64,000 bases of DNA from positions 4,845,404 to 4,909,403 of the forward strand of contig NC_010524.1 of NCBI RefSeq assembly GCF_000019785.1, written 5' to 3'. This DNA is from Leptothrix cholodnii SP-6. Lineage in GTDB: Bacteria > Pseudomonadota > Gammaproteobacteria > Burkholderiales > Burkholderiaceae_C. The notes under the pieces were generated by a model. That model ran no database searches. It was given only the letters and a program-made list of their open reading frames with translations, and was not told where the DNA came from. Of this stretch, positions 9,551 through 18,847 are shown piece by piece. The translations under genes were made by a program, and so were the position numbers. How positions within the stretch are numbered: position 1 is the first letter of the stretch; every line of letters starts with the position of its first letter.

Positions 9551-11353
9551 TCACTCGTGGGCTTGGGGCGCCGGCTGCGCGGCGGTTTCCGGCGCGGTGG
9601 GGATCGGCAGGTCGATGACGAAGCAGGCGCCCGCGCCGTCGACGTTGTGGGCGCCGAGTGTGCCGCCCAGTTCGCGCGCGAGGTGGGCCGAGATCATCAG
9701 GCCCAGGCCGAGGCCGGCGCCGGCCGGCTTGCTGGTGACGAAAGGCTCGAACAGGCGCGCCAGGATGTCGGCGCGGATGCCCGGGCCGCTGTCGCGCACG
9801 CGGATCACGCAGCGGCCTGCGGCGCCGGCTGCGGCCTCGATGCGCAGCGTGCGCGGCGATCCCGGGGGCGCCGCGGCCATCGCGTCGATGGCGTTGCCCA
9901 TCAGGTTGACGAGCACCTGTTCGAGCCGGGTCTCTTCGGCCAGCGCGGCCAGGCCGGCGGGCTGCACCGACACGTCGAGCTCGACGGCCTGCTCGCGCAG
10001 CCGTTGCGCGATCAGGAACTGCGCGTTGGCGATGGCGCGCTGCAGGTTTACCGGTTCGAGCGCCGGAGCGGCCTTGTGGGCGAAGGCCTTGAGCTGGCCG
10101 GTCAGCCGGCCGAGCCGGTCGACCATGCGGCCGATGCGCTGCAGGTTGGCCTGCACGTCGGCCGTGCGCTGCTGTTCGAGCAGCAGGCAGGCGTTGTCGG
10201 ACAGCGTGCGCATGGCGCCGAGCGGCTGGTTCATCTCGTGCACCAGGCCGGCCGACATCTGGCCCAGCGCGGCCATCTTGCCGGCGTGCACCAGCTCGTC
10301 CTGCGCAGCGCGCAGATCGGCGGTGCGCTCGGCCACCTTGGCCTCCAGGCTGTCGTGTGCGGCCTGCAGCGCGGCCTGGTTGGCGAGGCGCTGTCGCAGC
10401 GCGCGCTGGCGTTGCAGCGCGAGCGTGGCGATCAGCAGCAGCACGGCGCTGGCCAGCGCGGCGGTGACGGCCATGGTGCGGGCGCCGGCACGCACCGGTG
10501 CAAGCTCGTCGAGCACGATCAGGCGCCAGCCGACCGGCGCGAGCAGGCGCTCGGAGCGCCGGTAACGGTCGTGGCCGATCGCCAGCGGCACCAGCGGTGC
10601 GTCGCCGTAGGGGCGGCTGCCGGCCAGTTCCTGGCGCACCTGCGTCGACAACGGCGCGAGCGGCCGGTATTTCCACTCCTCGCGGGTCGACAGGATGACG
10701 ACGCCGCGCTGATCGGCCAGCAGCACCTCGCCGGGCAGCTTGCGCCATGAGGGCTCGACCGCTTCGAGCGAGACCTTGACGGTGGCCACGCCGCGCTGGC
10801 GGCCCTGCTGCATCAGCACGTACGACAGGTAGTAGCCGGCCCGGTGGCTGGTGACGCCGACGCCGTAGAAGCGCCCGCGGCCGTGTTCGAGCGCGTCGCG
10901 CACATAGGGCCGGAACGACAGGTCGGCGCCGATCGGCGTGCCGGGATCCTCCCAGTCGGACGCCGCCTGGCAGCGCCCGACGGTGTCGGTCACGTAGAGG
11001 TTGGCGGCGCCGGCGGTGGCGTTGATGCGCTGCAGCTGGCGGTTGGCCTGATCACGCAGCGCGGCGTCGTCGGGCTGGTCGAGCAGCGCGGCCACGCTGG
11101 GCGTGATCTCCAGCAGCGCGGGCAGGTAGTCGAAGCGCGCCAGGTCGCTGGCCAGGCCGGTGGCGACCAGGTCGAGCCGGTGCTGCGCGGCTTCGGCCAG
11201 GCGCGCCAGGCCGGCGCGCATCGACAGCGTGTGGCCGGTCAGCGCCGCGGCCGCCATCAGCAGCAGCGCGCCGCCCCAGCCCAGCACGCGGCGGGTGCTG
11301 CGGCCGATCCGGCGGCGTGCAGGTGCCGGCGAGGCGATCGGGGTCGAGGTCAT
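9551..11353 (-). CDS. dctB: C4-dicarboxylate sensor histidine kinase DctB
   Basis: A 600-aa membrane kinase. An N-terminal transmembrane segment (residues 24-44) is followed by a large periplasmic PAS-like sensor region with the family's LSFRPYVRDALE and GRFYGVG blocks. A second transmembrane segment (about 294-312), a coiled-coil, the H-box GLVHEMNQPL and a HATPase domain (NLMGNAIDA, DSGPGI, GLGLGLMI) complete it. It would autophosphorylate on external succinate, malate or fumarate and pass phosphate to DctD. The bases just before the ATG (11354-11362) can pair with 11397-11405 (9 bp, long loop), which could hide the start. A ribosome site is not obvious. Confidence 0.92.
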   Translation of the reverse strand: MTSTPIASPAPARRRIGRSTRRVLGWGGALLLMAAAALTGHTLSMRAGLARLAEAAQHRLDLVATGLASDLARFDYLPALLEITPSVAALLDQPDDAALRDQANRQLQRINATAGAANLYVTDTVGRCQAASDWEDPGTPIGADLSFRPYVRDALEHGRGRFYGVGVTSHRAGYYLSYVLMQQGRQRGVATVKVSLEAVEPSWRKLPGEVLLADQRGVVILSTREEWKYRPLAPLSTQVRQELAGSRPYGDAPLVPLAIGHDRYRRSERLLAPVGWRLIVLDELAPVRAGARTMAVTAALASAVLLLIATLALQRQRALRQRLANQAALQAAHDSLEAKVAERTADLRAAQDELVHAGKMAALGQMSAGLVHEMNQPLGAMRTLSDNACLLLEQQRTADVQANLQRIGRMVDRLGRLTGQLKAFAHKAAPALEPVNLQRAIANAQFLIAQRLREQAVELDVSVQPAGLAALAEETRLEQVLVNLMGNAIDAMAAAPPGSPRTLRIEAAAGAAGRCVIRVRDSGPGIRADILARLFEPFVTSKPAGAGLGLGLMISAHLARELGGTLGAHNVDGAGACFVIDLPIPTAPETAAQPAPQAHE

Positions 11354-11420
11354 GCGGGCGGCTCTTCATGTCACTCCGATCGAGTTTGACACGAGGGCCG
11401 CCCGCGGCGGGGCAGGCCGC

Positions 11421-12764
11421 TCAGCGCGCGGCCGGCACCGGCATGTGCTGGTCGATCTCGTCGAGCACGGCTTCGGGCTCGTTGGCCTCGGCCTCGGTCT
11501 CGCGGTCGAGGTGGTAGCGCATCTGCTTCTCGTCCAGGTCGCCGGTCCACTTGCCGACCACCACCGTGGCCACGCCGTTGCCGATCAGGTTGGTCAGCGC
11601 GCGCGCCTCGCTCATGAAGCGGTCGATGCCCAGGATCAGCGCGAGGCCTGCCACCGGCACGCCGCCCACCGCGCTCAGCGTGGCCGCCAGCACGATGAAG
11701 CCGCTGCCGGTCACGCCGGCCGCGCCCTTGCTGGTCAGCAGCAGCACCGCCAGCAGCGTGAGCTGCTGCGTCAGCGTCATCGGCGTGTCGGTGGCCTGGG
11801 CGATGAAGACCGCCGCCATCGTCAGGTAGATCGAGGTGCCGTCGAGGTTGAACGAGTAGCCGGTCGGCACCACCAGGCCGACGGTCGACTTGCGCACGCC
11901 CAGGTTCTCGAGCTTGGCCATCATGCGCGGCAGCACCGATTCGCTGCTCGACGTGCCCAGCACGATCAGCAGCTCTTCCTTGATGTACTTGATGAACTTC
12001 CAGATCGAGAAGCCGTGCGCCTTGGCGATCAGCCCCAGCACGCCGAAGATGAAGACCAGGCAGGTGGCGTAGAAGGTGCCCATCAGCTTGGCCAGCGGGA
12101 TCAGCGAGCCCAGGCCGTACTTGCCGATGGTGAAGGCCATCGCGCCGAACGCGCCGATCGGCGCCACCTTCATGATGAAACCGACGATCGCGAACAGCAC
12201 GTGCGAGGTCTTCTCGATGAAGTCGAACACCAGCGTGCCGCGGCCGCCGAACTGGTGCAGCGCGAAGCCGAACATCACCGAGAACAGCAGCACCTGCAGC
12301 ATCTCGCCCTTGGCGAAGGCGTCGACCACGGTGGTCGGGATCACCGCGAGCAGGAACTCGGTGGTGGTCTGCATCTTGCCCGGCGCGGTGTAGGCGGCGA
12401 TGCCCTTGGTGTCGAGCGTGGCCGGGTCGACGTGCATGCCCACGCCCGGCTGCACCAGGTTGACGATCAGCAGGCCGAGCAGCAGCGCCAGCGTGCTGAC
12501 CACCTCGAAATACAGCAGCGCCAGGCCGCCGGTCTTGCCGACGCGCTTCATGTCCTCCATGCCGGCGATGCCGACCACCACGGTGCAGAAGATGATCGGC
12601 GCGATGATCATCTTGATCAGCTTGATGAAGCCGTCGCCGAGCGGCTTCATGGCGGTGCCGGTCTCGGGCCAGTAGTGGCCGAGCAGCACGCCGATCACGA
12701 TCGCCGTGATGACCTGGAAATAGAGCGAGCGATAGAACGGCAGCGGGCCGGATGGTGTGTGCAT
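11421..12764 (-). CDS. dctA: C4-dicarboxylate transporter DctA
   Basis: A 447-aa secondary transporter of the dicarboxylate/amino acid:cation symporter (DAACS) family. It has the serine-rich hairpin [13 protein letters not shown], the NLDGTSIY motif and the [13 protein letters not shown] motif of the substrate and ion site. Usual DctA length is about 430-460 aa. It imports succinate, fumarate and malate by proton or sodium symport. A sigma-54 promoter lies about 85 bases upstream of the ATG. dctB and dctD follow on the same strand after a 67-base gap, giving a dctA-dctB-dctD order. Confidence 0.96.
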   Translation of the reverse strand: MHTPSGPLPFYRSLYFQVITAIVIGVLLGHYWPETGTAMKPLGDGFIKLIKMIIAPIIFCTVVVGIAGMEDMKRVGKTGGLALLYFEVVSTLALLLGLLIVNLVQPGVGMHVDPATLDTKGIAAYTAPGKMQTTTEFLLAVIPTTVVDAFAKGEMLQVLLFSVMFGFALHQFGGRGTLVFDFIEKTSHVLFAIVGFIMKVAPIGAFGAMAFTIGKYGLGSLIPLAKLMGTFYATCLVFIFGVLGLIAKAHGFSIWKFIKYIKEELLIVLGTSSSESVLPRMMAKLENLGVRKSTVGLVVPTGYSFNLDGTSIYLTMAAVFIAQATDTPMTLTQQLTLLAVLLLTSKGAAGVTGSGFIVLAATLSAVGGVPVAGLALILGIDRFMSEARALTNLIGNGVATVVVGKWTGDLDEKQMRYHLDRETEAEANEPEAVLDEIDQHMPVPAAR

Positions 12765-13176
12765 GTTGTCTCCGTCGAGGACTGGGGCGGGGTCGGGTCG
12801 GACCGCCTGGGGGCTGGGCCGGGCGGATCACGCGCGGCAGGCTCTCAGCGCAATGCGCGTGCCAGCCCGAACGGGGCTCGGTGAGGCATGCAAGTGCTTG
12901 TTTTGAAACGGATTTTTCTCAAGCGCCCGAACCGGGTCGAACGACCGGCCGGAATGCCGGCATCGGCGTCGTATGGCCGGTCGATGTCAGGACCTAGGGT
13001 TTTTACGGGGTTCCGGTCGCCCGGCCCGATATCCCCCCGGCCCGCTGCCCGGAACCCTTCGGCGACACTCGGGTTCTCCCTGGGGCCGATCGGTCCCCCA
13101 CCTCGCACCCCCTCATGGCCAGCCACCGCGAATTGCTGTCGACGACGATCTCCTCCTGCGCTGCGGGCCGGCGGCC
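12765..13176. promoter_or_regulatory. Divergent control region between dctA and MFS gene
   Basis: Besides the sigma-54 promoter, this gene-free stretch holds two inverted repeats at enhancer-like distance upstream of it. GCTTG/CAAGC lies at 12896-12900 and 12920-12924. A perfect 8-bp repeat GACCGGCC/GGCCGGTC lies at 12943-12950 and 12975-12982. Either could be a DctD site, but DctD has no strict consensus that I can apply. From 12990 to 13176 I see no further signal and no convincing gene. Confidence 0.4.
12850..12864 (-). promoter_or_regulatory. Sigma-54 promoter of dctA
   Basis: On the minus strand the sequence reads TGGCAC, five bases, TTGC. This is an exact match to the core -24/-12 consensus of RpoN promoters. 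Transcription would begin near 12838, leaving a leader of roughly 75 bases before the dctA ATG at 12764. It is the promoter expected for control by the neighbouring DctD. Confidence 0.85.
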
Positions 13177-14367
13177 ATGAGCGTGGCCAGCCCGGCGATC
13201 TCGCTCGCGCGCAGCCGCATCGCCTCGCCCCGCTGGGTGACCGCGGGCGTGTTCTTCGCCTTCGCGCTCGGCATCGGCCTGTGGGCCGGCTCGATCCCGG
13301 TGCTGATGCGCCAGTCGGGCCTGACCGCCACCGGCCTGGGCCTGGCGATCACGCTGCACAGCGGCGCCTACATCCTGGCGATGATGGGCGCGGGCTGGCT
13401 GACGCGCTGGGTCGAGCTGCGCCGCCTGATCCGGGTGCTGCTGCTGTTGCACGCGGGTGCGTTTTTCCTGCTGTTCTCGGCCACCTCGCCGCTGTGGCTG
13501 ACGCTGGCGCTGATCGCGCTGGGGCTGACCGCCGGTGCCACCGACCTGGCGATGAACACCGAGGCCACCGCGCTCGAGCGCGAGGCCGCCCGGCCGGTGC
13601 TGACGCGCATGCATGCCGCCGCCTCGGGCGCGTTCGCGATCGGTGCCATCAGCGGCAGCCTGCTGGCCAGCGCGGCCGGGCCGATGGCCTGCGCGGTGCT
13701 GGCCGCCGCGGCGATCCTGCCGGTGGTCTGGGCGGTGCAGCGGCTGGGCCCGCGCCCGCCGGTGGCGCTGCAGAAAGCGGCGCCGGGTGCGCGTGGCAGC
13801 GCCGGCTCGGTGGTCTGGCTGATCGGCGTGGTGCTCGGCCTGTCGATCGCCGCCGAGGTGACGGCGCAGATGTGGTCGGCGCAGTTCCTGGCCCAGCAGG
13901 CCGCGCAGCTGGCGGCGCTGGTCGGCGCCGGTGCGGCGCTGTTTGCCGGCTGCCAGTCGGTGGTGCGGCTGTTCGGCGACCGGCTGCGCAAGCGCTTCGA
14001 CGACCTCGGCATCATCCGCGCCTCGCTGGCGCTGGCGGCGCTCGGTTTTGCGGTCGTGGCGCTGTCCGACCGTTTCGGCTGGAGCGTGCTCGGCTTCGCG
14101 CTGGTCGGCCTGGGCACCGCCTGCGTGGTGCCGTGCTGCTTCGCGCTGATCGCCCGCAGCGCGCCGCACCGCGCGGCGGCGGCGCTCGGCCAGGCCTCGC
14201 TGGTGGCCGGCCTGCTGCGGCTGCCGGCGCCGTTGTGCCTGGGTTACGTGGCGGCGGCCTGGTCCGACGCGGCCGCGTTCGCCGGGGTGGCGCTGGCGCT
14301 GGTGCTGGGCGTGCTGATGCTGGCGGTCCATGCACGCACCGGCGCCCGCATCGGCACCCGGTCTTGA
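13177..14367 (+). CDS. MFS transporter
   Basis: A 396-aa major facilitator superfamily permease with about twelve hydrophobic segments. The loop 2-3 equivalent reads GWLTRWVELRRLIR, and a second-half equivalent reads FGDRLRKRFDDLG. The compact fold resembles sugar or drug efflux-like members such as YbjJ. No substrate can be assigned. The ATG at 13177 places the protein start just before the first helix. Upstream in-frame codons would add a long polar, proline-rich tail. Its 3' end faces the TSUP gene 12 bases away. Confidence 0.82.
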   Translation: MSVASPAISLARSRIASPRWVTAGVFFAFALGIGLWAGSIPVLMRQSGLTATGLGLAITLHSGAYILAMMGAGWLTRWVELRRLIRVLLLLHAGAFFLLFSATSPLWLTLALIALGLTAGATDLAMNTEATALEREAARPVLTRMHAAASGAFAIGAISGSLLASAAGPMACAVLAAAAILPVVWAVQRLGPRPPVALQKAAPGARGSAGSVVWLIGVVLGLSIAAEVTAQMWSAQFLAQQAAQLAALVGAGAALFAGCQSVVRLFGDRLRKRFDDLGIIRASLALAALGFAVVALSDRFGWSVLGFALVGLGTACVVPCCFALIARSAPHRAAAALGQASLVAGLLRLPAPLCLGYVAAAWSDAAAFAGVALALVLGVLMLAVHARTGARIGTRS

Positions 14368-14379
14368 CCCCGACCCGGT

Positions 14380-15204
14380 TCAGCCCCAGGCCTTGACGGC
14401 CGAGTGCAGCATCTTCAGCGCCAGCACGAACAGGAAACCCGCGAACACCCGCTTGAGCGTGGCCACCGGCAGCGTCGACGCCAGCCGCGCGCCCACCGGC
14501 GCCATCAGCACGCTGGGCACCAGCACCGCCAGCAGCGCGGGCAGGTAGATGTAGCCGAAGCTGCCCGGCGGCAGGCCGGTGCTGCTCTGGCCGCCGAGGA
14601 AGTAGACGACGGTGCCGACGATCGCGATCGGCAGGCCGATCGCCGCCGAGGTGCCCACCGCGCGGTGGATCGTGACGTTGCACCAGGTCATGAACGGCAC
14701 GCTCAGGAAGCCGCCGCCTGCGCCCACCAGCTGCGACAGCGTGCTGATCAGCACGCCGACGCCGGCCACGCCCGCCGCGCCGGGCAGGCTGCGGCTGGGC
14801 TTGGGCTTGGCGTTGAGGAACATCTGGGTGGCCGAGTACGACACGAAGACCGCGAAGATCAGCGCCAGCGTCGCGGTCGGCAGCTGCTTGGCGAGCGCGC
14901 CGCCGATCAGCCCGCCGATGGCGATGCCCGGCACGATCTGGCGCACGATCGTCCAGTCGACGTTGCCCTTGGCGTGGTGCGCGCGCAGGCTCGAGATCGA
15001 CGTGAAGATGATGGTGGTCAGCGAGGTGCCGAGCGCCAGATGCAGCATCGACGCGGGCGCGAAATGCTGCAGTTCGAACAGCCACGCCAGCAGCGGCACG
15101 TAGAGCATGCCCCCGCCGATGCCGAGCAGGCCGGCCGCGAAGCCGCCGACACAACCCAGCGCCAGATAGGCCCCGATCCAGGGCAGCAGGTCGACGAGGT
15201 TCAT
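14380..15204 (-). CDS. TSUP-family (TauE/SafE) membrane permease
   Basis: A 274-aa membrane protein with two repeats of the family's glycine-rich signature (FAAGLLGIGGGMLYVPLL and QLVGAGGGFLSVPFM). TSUP proteins move sulfite, sulfoacetate or other small organosulfur or carboxylate anions across the inner membrane. GGAGG lies just before the ATG. The gene is divergent from the FCD-GntR regulator at 15369, which may control it. A second, shorter TSUP gene lies at 17722. Confidence 0.88.
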   Translation of the reverse strand: MNLVDLLPWIGAYLALGCVGGFAAGLLGIGGGMLYVPLLAWLFELQHFAPASMLHLALGTSLTTIIFTSISSLRAHHAKGNVDWTIVRQIVPGIAIGGLIGGALAKQLPTATLALIFAVFVSYSATQMFLNAKPKPSRSLPGAAGVAGVGVLISTLSQLVGAGGGFLSVPFMTWCNVTIHRAVGTSAAIGLPIAIVGTVVYFLGGQSSTGLPPGSFGYIYLPALLAVLVPSVLMAPVGARLASTLPVATLKRVFAGFLFVLALKMLHSAVKAWG

Positions 15205-15368
15205 GCCGCCCTCCGCCGGGTTGCGAGGGCTCGGTCGGCGCAGCGGGCCGATGACGGGTGGATGACGTTCTTCATGCGGGACTCGATGGATGTGAAAATG
15301 AGATGAATGTGTTCGCTGCGATGGGCCCTTGTCAGGGGCCGTGACGCCGCGATCCGGAGGACAGGGAC

Positions 15369-16025
15369 ATGGAATCGACGGAATCGATGGAATCGAGCCT
15401 GGGCGCGCGTCACTCGCCGCTCACGCATCTGGTGGTCAAGGAGATCCGCGAGCGCATCCTGAGCGGCGCCATCGCCGCCGGTGAGCGCCTGGTCGAGGGC
15501 CGACTGTCGGTCGAGCTGGGCGTGTCGCGCATGCCGGTGCGCGAGGCCTTGCGGCAGCTCGCGGCCGAGGGCCTGGTGACGATCGAGCCGCGCCGCGGCG
15601 CCTCGGTCACGAGCTTTTCCGACGACCAGATGCGCGAGCTGGTCGAGGTGCGCGCCACGCTCGAGGCGCTCAACGCCAAGCTCGCCGCCAAGCGCCACGA
15701 CCCGCAGCAGATCGCCCGTCTCGAGAAGATCCTGGCCGACGGCGCGCGGGTGGCCGACCTGAACGATCCGGTGGCGGTGACCGAGTTCAACTCGCTGTTT
15801 CACGACACCCTCGGTGACATCGCCGCCAACTCGGTGCTCAAGGACCTGATGCGCTCGCTGCGTGACCGCACCGCGCTGCTGTTCGCGCCGCTCAACCGCA
15901 ACCGCGGCCCGCAGAACTGGCAGGAGCACGCCGCCATCCTGCGCGCGGTGATCGCCGGTGATGCCGAGCTGGCCTCGCTGCTGGCGGCGCGCCATGTCTA
16001 CAGCGCCGCGCGCATGGAGCCCTGA
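15369..16025 (+). CDS. GntR-family regulator with FCD domain (paralogue 1)
   Basis: A 218-aa regulator. An N-terminal winged helix-turn-helix (LSVELGVSRMPVREALRQLAAEGLV) is followed by an all-helical FCD effector domain of the FadR/VanR subgroup. GGAGG eight bases upstream fixes the ATG. It is strikingly similar to the regulator at 16997-17725 across the DNA-binding domain and the start of the FCD domain, so the two are recent paralogues. Its position divergent from the TSUP gene suggests that gene as a target. It may also bind the GTATAC sites further right. Confidence 0.9.
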   Translation: MESTESMESSLGARHSPLTHLVVKEIRERILSGAIAAGERLVEGRLSVELGVSRMPVREALRQLAAEGLVTIEPRRGASVTSFSDDQMRELVEVRATLEALNAKLAAKRHDPQQIARLEKILADGARVADLNDPVAVTEFNSLFHDTLGDIAANSVLKDLMRSLRDRTALLFAPLNRNRGPQNWQEHAAILRAVIAGDAELASLLAARHVYSAARMEP

Positions 16026-16037
16026 GCCGCGCGCGGC

Positions 16038-16949
16038 TCAGTGGCCGAGCAGCCGCCAGGCCAGCCCGGCCATCGCGACGTCCTCGAGCCCGACCCCGAC
16101 CGACTTGTAGATCGTGATGGCCTCGGCCGACTGCCGGCCCGGGTGCTGCCCGCCGACCAGCTCGGCCAGTTCGACGATCTTGTGCGCCGGCACCACCGCC
16201 GGGTCGGCCAGCGCCAGGTCACCCGCCTCGCGCATTGACTGCGTGCGCCACTCGACGGCGATGCACGCCGCCCGCGCCAGCGCCACGTCGTCGAGCTCGC
16301 GGGTGTGCGGCAGGCTCGAACCGATCGCGGCGACGAAGGTTCCCGGCCGGATCGCCGCACCGGCGAACAGCGGTTGCGTGGCGCGCGAGGCGGTGACGAT
16401 CAGGTCGGCGTCGGCGATCGCCTCGTCGGCGCCGCACAGGCGCACCGCCACGCCGCAATCGCGCTGCAGGCGCTCGATGCGCGCGGCGTCGGCATGCGGG
16501 TCGCAGACCGAGATCTGCGTCAGGTCGAAGGTCCGGCTCATCTGCAGCGCGTGTGCGCAACCCTGCACGCCGGCGCCGAACAGCGCCATGCGCCGGCTGT
16601 CGGCCCGGGCCAGGTGGCGCGCGGCGATCACCGAACAGGCGGCGGTGCGCAGCCGCGTGATGGCGCCGGCATCGAAGGAAGCGAGCGGCTGGCCGTCGAC
16701 CGCCGAGAACAGCAGGATCACGAACGAGAACTGCCCGGCGATGGTGGTGTAGACCTTGGCGCCGACCACCTGCTGATCGGGAATCACCGCGCCCAGCGTC
16801 GATAGCTTGACGCCGCCGGCCTCGGTGCGGATGCGCTCCTGCATCGCGGCGCGGCCGGCGCCGAAGTGCTGGAAGGCGTCGAGCAGGACGGTCTGCGCAT
16901 CTTCCGGGCGGATGAGCGCGTCAATCATCGAGTCGGTGATGTGTTGCAT
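16038..16949 (-). CDS. Ornithine cyclodeaminase / mu-crystallin family protein
   Basis: A 303-aa Rossmann-fold protein. It has the family's N-terminal substrate region (GGVKLSTLG, VVGAKVYT), the AGAITRLRTAA segment and the nucleotide loop ALFGAGVQGCAHA. Family members include ornithine cyclodeaminase, alanine dehydrogenase and ketimine/pyrroline-2-carboxylate reductases, so an NAD(P)-dependent reaction on an amino or imino acid is likely but not specified. It is last in the minus-strand operon that begins with the ferredoxins, 47 bases after the GntR gene. That context suggests it handles an amino-acid-like intermediate of the same pathway. Confidence 0.88.
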   Translation of the reverse strand: MQHITDSMIDALIRPEDAQTVLLDAFQHFGAGRAAMQERIRTEAGGVKLSTLGAVIPDQQVVGAKVYTTIAGQFSFVILLFSAVDGQPLASFDAGAITRLRTAACSVIAARHLARADSRRMALFGAGVQGCAHALQMSRTFDLTQISVCDPHADAARIERLQRDCGVAVRLCGADEAIADADLIVTASRATQPLFAGAAIRPGTFVAAIGSSLPHTRELDDVALARAACIAVEWRTQSMREAGDLALADPAVVPAHKIVELAELVGGQHPGRQSAEAITIYKSVGVGLEDVAMAGLAWRLLGH

Positions 16950-16996
16950 CGTCGGGGTCGGGGCTGAGAGAGAAGAAGGTTCGGGCCGCGCGGGCT

Positions 16997-17725
16997 TCAG
17001 GAGCCGGTGGCGGCGTGGCCCGCGTGGTCGCCGTGCGAGGCACCGCGGGCATCGAGGTAGGTCCGGGCGGCGCTGTAGACGTGCCGCGTGGCCAGCAGGC
17101 CGGCGAGGTCGGCATCGCCGTCGATCACCGCCTGCAGGATCTGCGCGTGCTCGATCCACAGCGGGCGCGCGCGCAGCTTGCGGTAGGGCGCGAACAGCAG
17201 CGCGGTGCGGTCGCGCAGCGAGCGCATCAGGTCCTGCAGCACGCGGTTCTCGGCCACCGTGGCGATCAGCTCGTGGGCCCGGGCGTTGATGGCGGCCAGC
17301 GCGTCGACGTCCTCGGCCTGTGCGGCCCGGTCGCCGGTGGCGATCAGTGCGTACAGCTGCGGCAGCTTGTCCGGATCGCGGCGCTGCGCGGCCAGCTTGG
17401 CGTTCAGGCCCTCGAGCGTGGCGCGCACCTCGATCAGCTCGACGGCGATGTCGTCGGAGATGCGGGTGACGCTGGCGCCGCGGCGCGGCTCGATGTCGAC
17501 CAGGCCTTCGGAGGCGAGCTGGCGCAGCGCCTCGCGCACCGGCACGCGCGAGACGCCCAGCTCGGCCGACAGCTTGCCCTCGACCAGCCGGTCGCCCTGG
17601 TGGCGCGTGCCGTCGAGGATCTGCTGGCGCAGGTTGTGCACGATCACCGACACCAGCGAGGCATGGCGGTCGCCGAGCGTGGGCGACAGATCGGCGTGAA
17701 AGGCGGGAGTGACGAGGGTCATCAT
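16997..17725 (-). CDS. GntR-family regulator with FCD domain (paralogue 2), probable regulator of the HDO regulon
   Basis: A 242-aa protein with a winged helix-turn-helix (LSAELGVSRVPVREALRQLASEGLV) and an FCD helical ligand domain. Its ATG at 17725 overlaps the stop of the upstream TSUP gene (ATGA), so it is translationally coupled; an ATG at 17737 is also possible. It ends in a polar His/Gly-rich tail. FCD-GntR dimers bind short palindromes. The GTATAC-N-GTATAC repeats in this operon's own promoter and in two neighbouring promoters are the obvious candidate targets. The effector is presumably a pathway metabolite. Confidence 0.9.
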   Translation of the reverse strand: MMTLVTPAFHADLSPTLGDRHASLVSVIVHNLRQQILDGTRHQGDRLVEGKLSAELGVSRVPVREALRQLASEGLVDIEPRRGASVTRISDDIAVELIEVRATLEGLNAKLAAQRRDPDKLPQLYALIATGDRAAQAEDVDALAAINARAHELIATVAENRVLQDLMRSLRDRTALLFAPYRKLRARPLWIEHAQILQAVIDGDADLAGLLATRHVYSAARTYLDARGASHGDHAGHAATGS

Positions 17726-18477
17726 GGCGTGATCCATGTTCTGAAAAGGACACCCAGCGCGCCGGCCGTGGCCAGGCCCAGCAGCAGCGCCCTCACCGCC
17801 TTGCGGGAGAAACGCCGGTTCAGCGGACTGGAGGCCCAGAAGCCCAGCACGATCCAGGGAAGAAGCAGCACGCTCAGGTAGAGGTGCGAGCCGTCGAAGC
17901 GGCCCACCGCCGCCAGCATCAGCAGCGACAGCGCCGAGCCGACGAAGAAGACGCAGCCCAGTGTGGCACGCAGCCGGTCGGGCGGCATGTGCTGCATCGC
18001 GATCGCGAACGGCGGCGCGCCGGCCGAGGTGATGGTGCCCATCACGCCCGACGCCAGCCCGGCGATGCCGATGCGGGTGCGCGTGGCCGCCACCCGCCAG
18101 CCCGCCAGGCTGAGCGCCACGCCGGTGAGGATCAGCAGCGCGAACAGCACCGACAGCACCTGCGCCGACAGCAGCGTCAGGATCAGCCCGGCCAGCCCGG
18201 TGCCGATCACGCGCCCGACCAGCGCCGCGGCGGCGGTCGGCCACTCGATGGCGCGGAACTCGCGGATGCAGGTCATCAGCGCCAGCGGGCAGCCCAGCGC
18301 CAGCAGCGGCCCGGGCACCAGCGCCGGAAACAGCAGCGCGGCCAGCGGCGCCGAGAACATCGCGAAGCCGACCCCGCCGATGCCCTGCAGGCAGGCGCCC
18401 AGGAACACCGTCACCGCCATGCCCAGGTAGAGGCCGGCGTCGACGCCCGGGGGCAGCAGGGCGAGCAGATCGGTCAC
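17722..18477 (-). CDS. TSUP-family membrane permease
   Basis: A 251-aa integral membrane protein with the TauE/SafE-type repeats, though the glycine signatures are looser than in the other TSUP gene (LQGIGGVGFAMFSAPL, GVMGTITSAGAPPFAI). It probably exports or imports a small anion made or used by the surrounding pathway, such as sulfite or a carboxylate; the sequence does not decide. It lies 19 bases after ferredoxin 1 and overlaps the GntR gene, so it is firmly inside the operon. Confidence 0.83.
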   Translation of the reverse strand: MTDLLALLPPGVDAGLYLGMAVTVFLGACLQGIGGVGFAMFSAPLAALLFPALVPGPLLALGCPLALMTCIREFRAIEWPTAAAALVGRVIGTGLAGLILTLLSAQVLSVLFALLILTGVALSLAGWRVAATRTRIGIAGLASGVMGTITSAGAPPFAIAMQHMPPDRLRATLGCVFFVGSALSLLMLAAVGRFDGSHLYLSVLLLPWIVLGFWASSPLNRRFSRKAVRALLLGLATAGALGVLFRTWITP

Positions 18478-18496
18478 GGGCGCATCACCGTCACCA

Positions 18497-18847
18497 TCAC
18501 CAGGACACGCTGATGTCGCCGCCGCTGACGAAGGTCTGGCACGCCAGGCGCATGCCGGCGGCGAGCTGTTCGGGCGTCAGCAGCTTCTTCTCTTTCGCCT
18601 TGACCGCGTCGGTGTGCTCGCGCCCGCTCTCGATCGTGCACTTGCAGGTGCCGCACAGGCCGCCGCCGCACTTGAACGGGATGCCGCCTTTCTCGCGCAG
18701 CGACACCCGCAGGATGTTGCTGTTGTCGGGCGCGGCCACCACCATCGAGGCGTTGTTCAGGAAGGTGATGCTGACCTTGGGGCGGGGCGCCTCGGCGGTC
18801 GCGGCCGTGGCCGTCGGGGCGGGGTTTTCCATGGTGTCGGTGCTCAT
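18497..18847 (-). CDS. Plant-type [2Fe-2S] ferredoxin 1
   Basis: A 116-aa protein with an Ala/Pro-rich N-terminal extension of about 22 residues, followed by a ferredoxin fold. Cluster ligands are in KCGGGLCGTCKC (CX4CX2C) and the distal LACQ cysteine, the plant-type spacing. It should carry single electrons from a flavoreductase, most likely the one at 22700, to an oxygenase, most likely the diiron protein at 19895. The ATG overlaps the stop of the 98-aa gene by four bases, so the two are translated together. Confidence 0.92.
   Translation of the reverse strand: MSTDTMENPAPTATAATAEAPRPKVSITFLNNASMVVAAPDNSNILRVSLREKGGIPFKCGGGLCGTCKCTIESGREHTDAVKAKEKKLLTPEQLAAGMRLACQTFVSGGDISVSW

Noticed and set aside
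11354..11405. GCGGGCGGC/GCCGCCCGC as a terminator between dctA and dctB
   Set aside because: The loop is 34 bases and no T-run follows. Kept only as a possible structure near the dctB start.
11371..12831. Second minus-strand frame over dctA
   Set aside because: It is an Arg/Gly/His-rich frame-shifted copy of the dctA region; the DctA frame has all family motifs.
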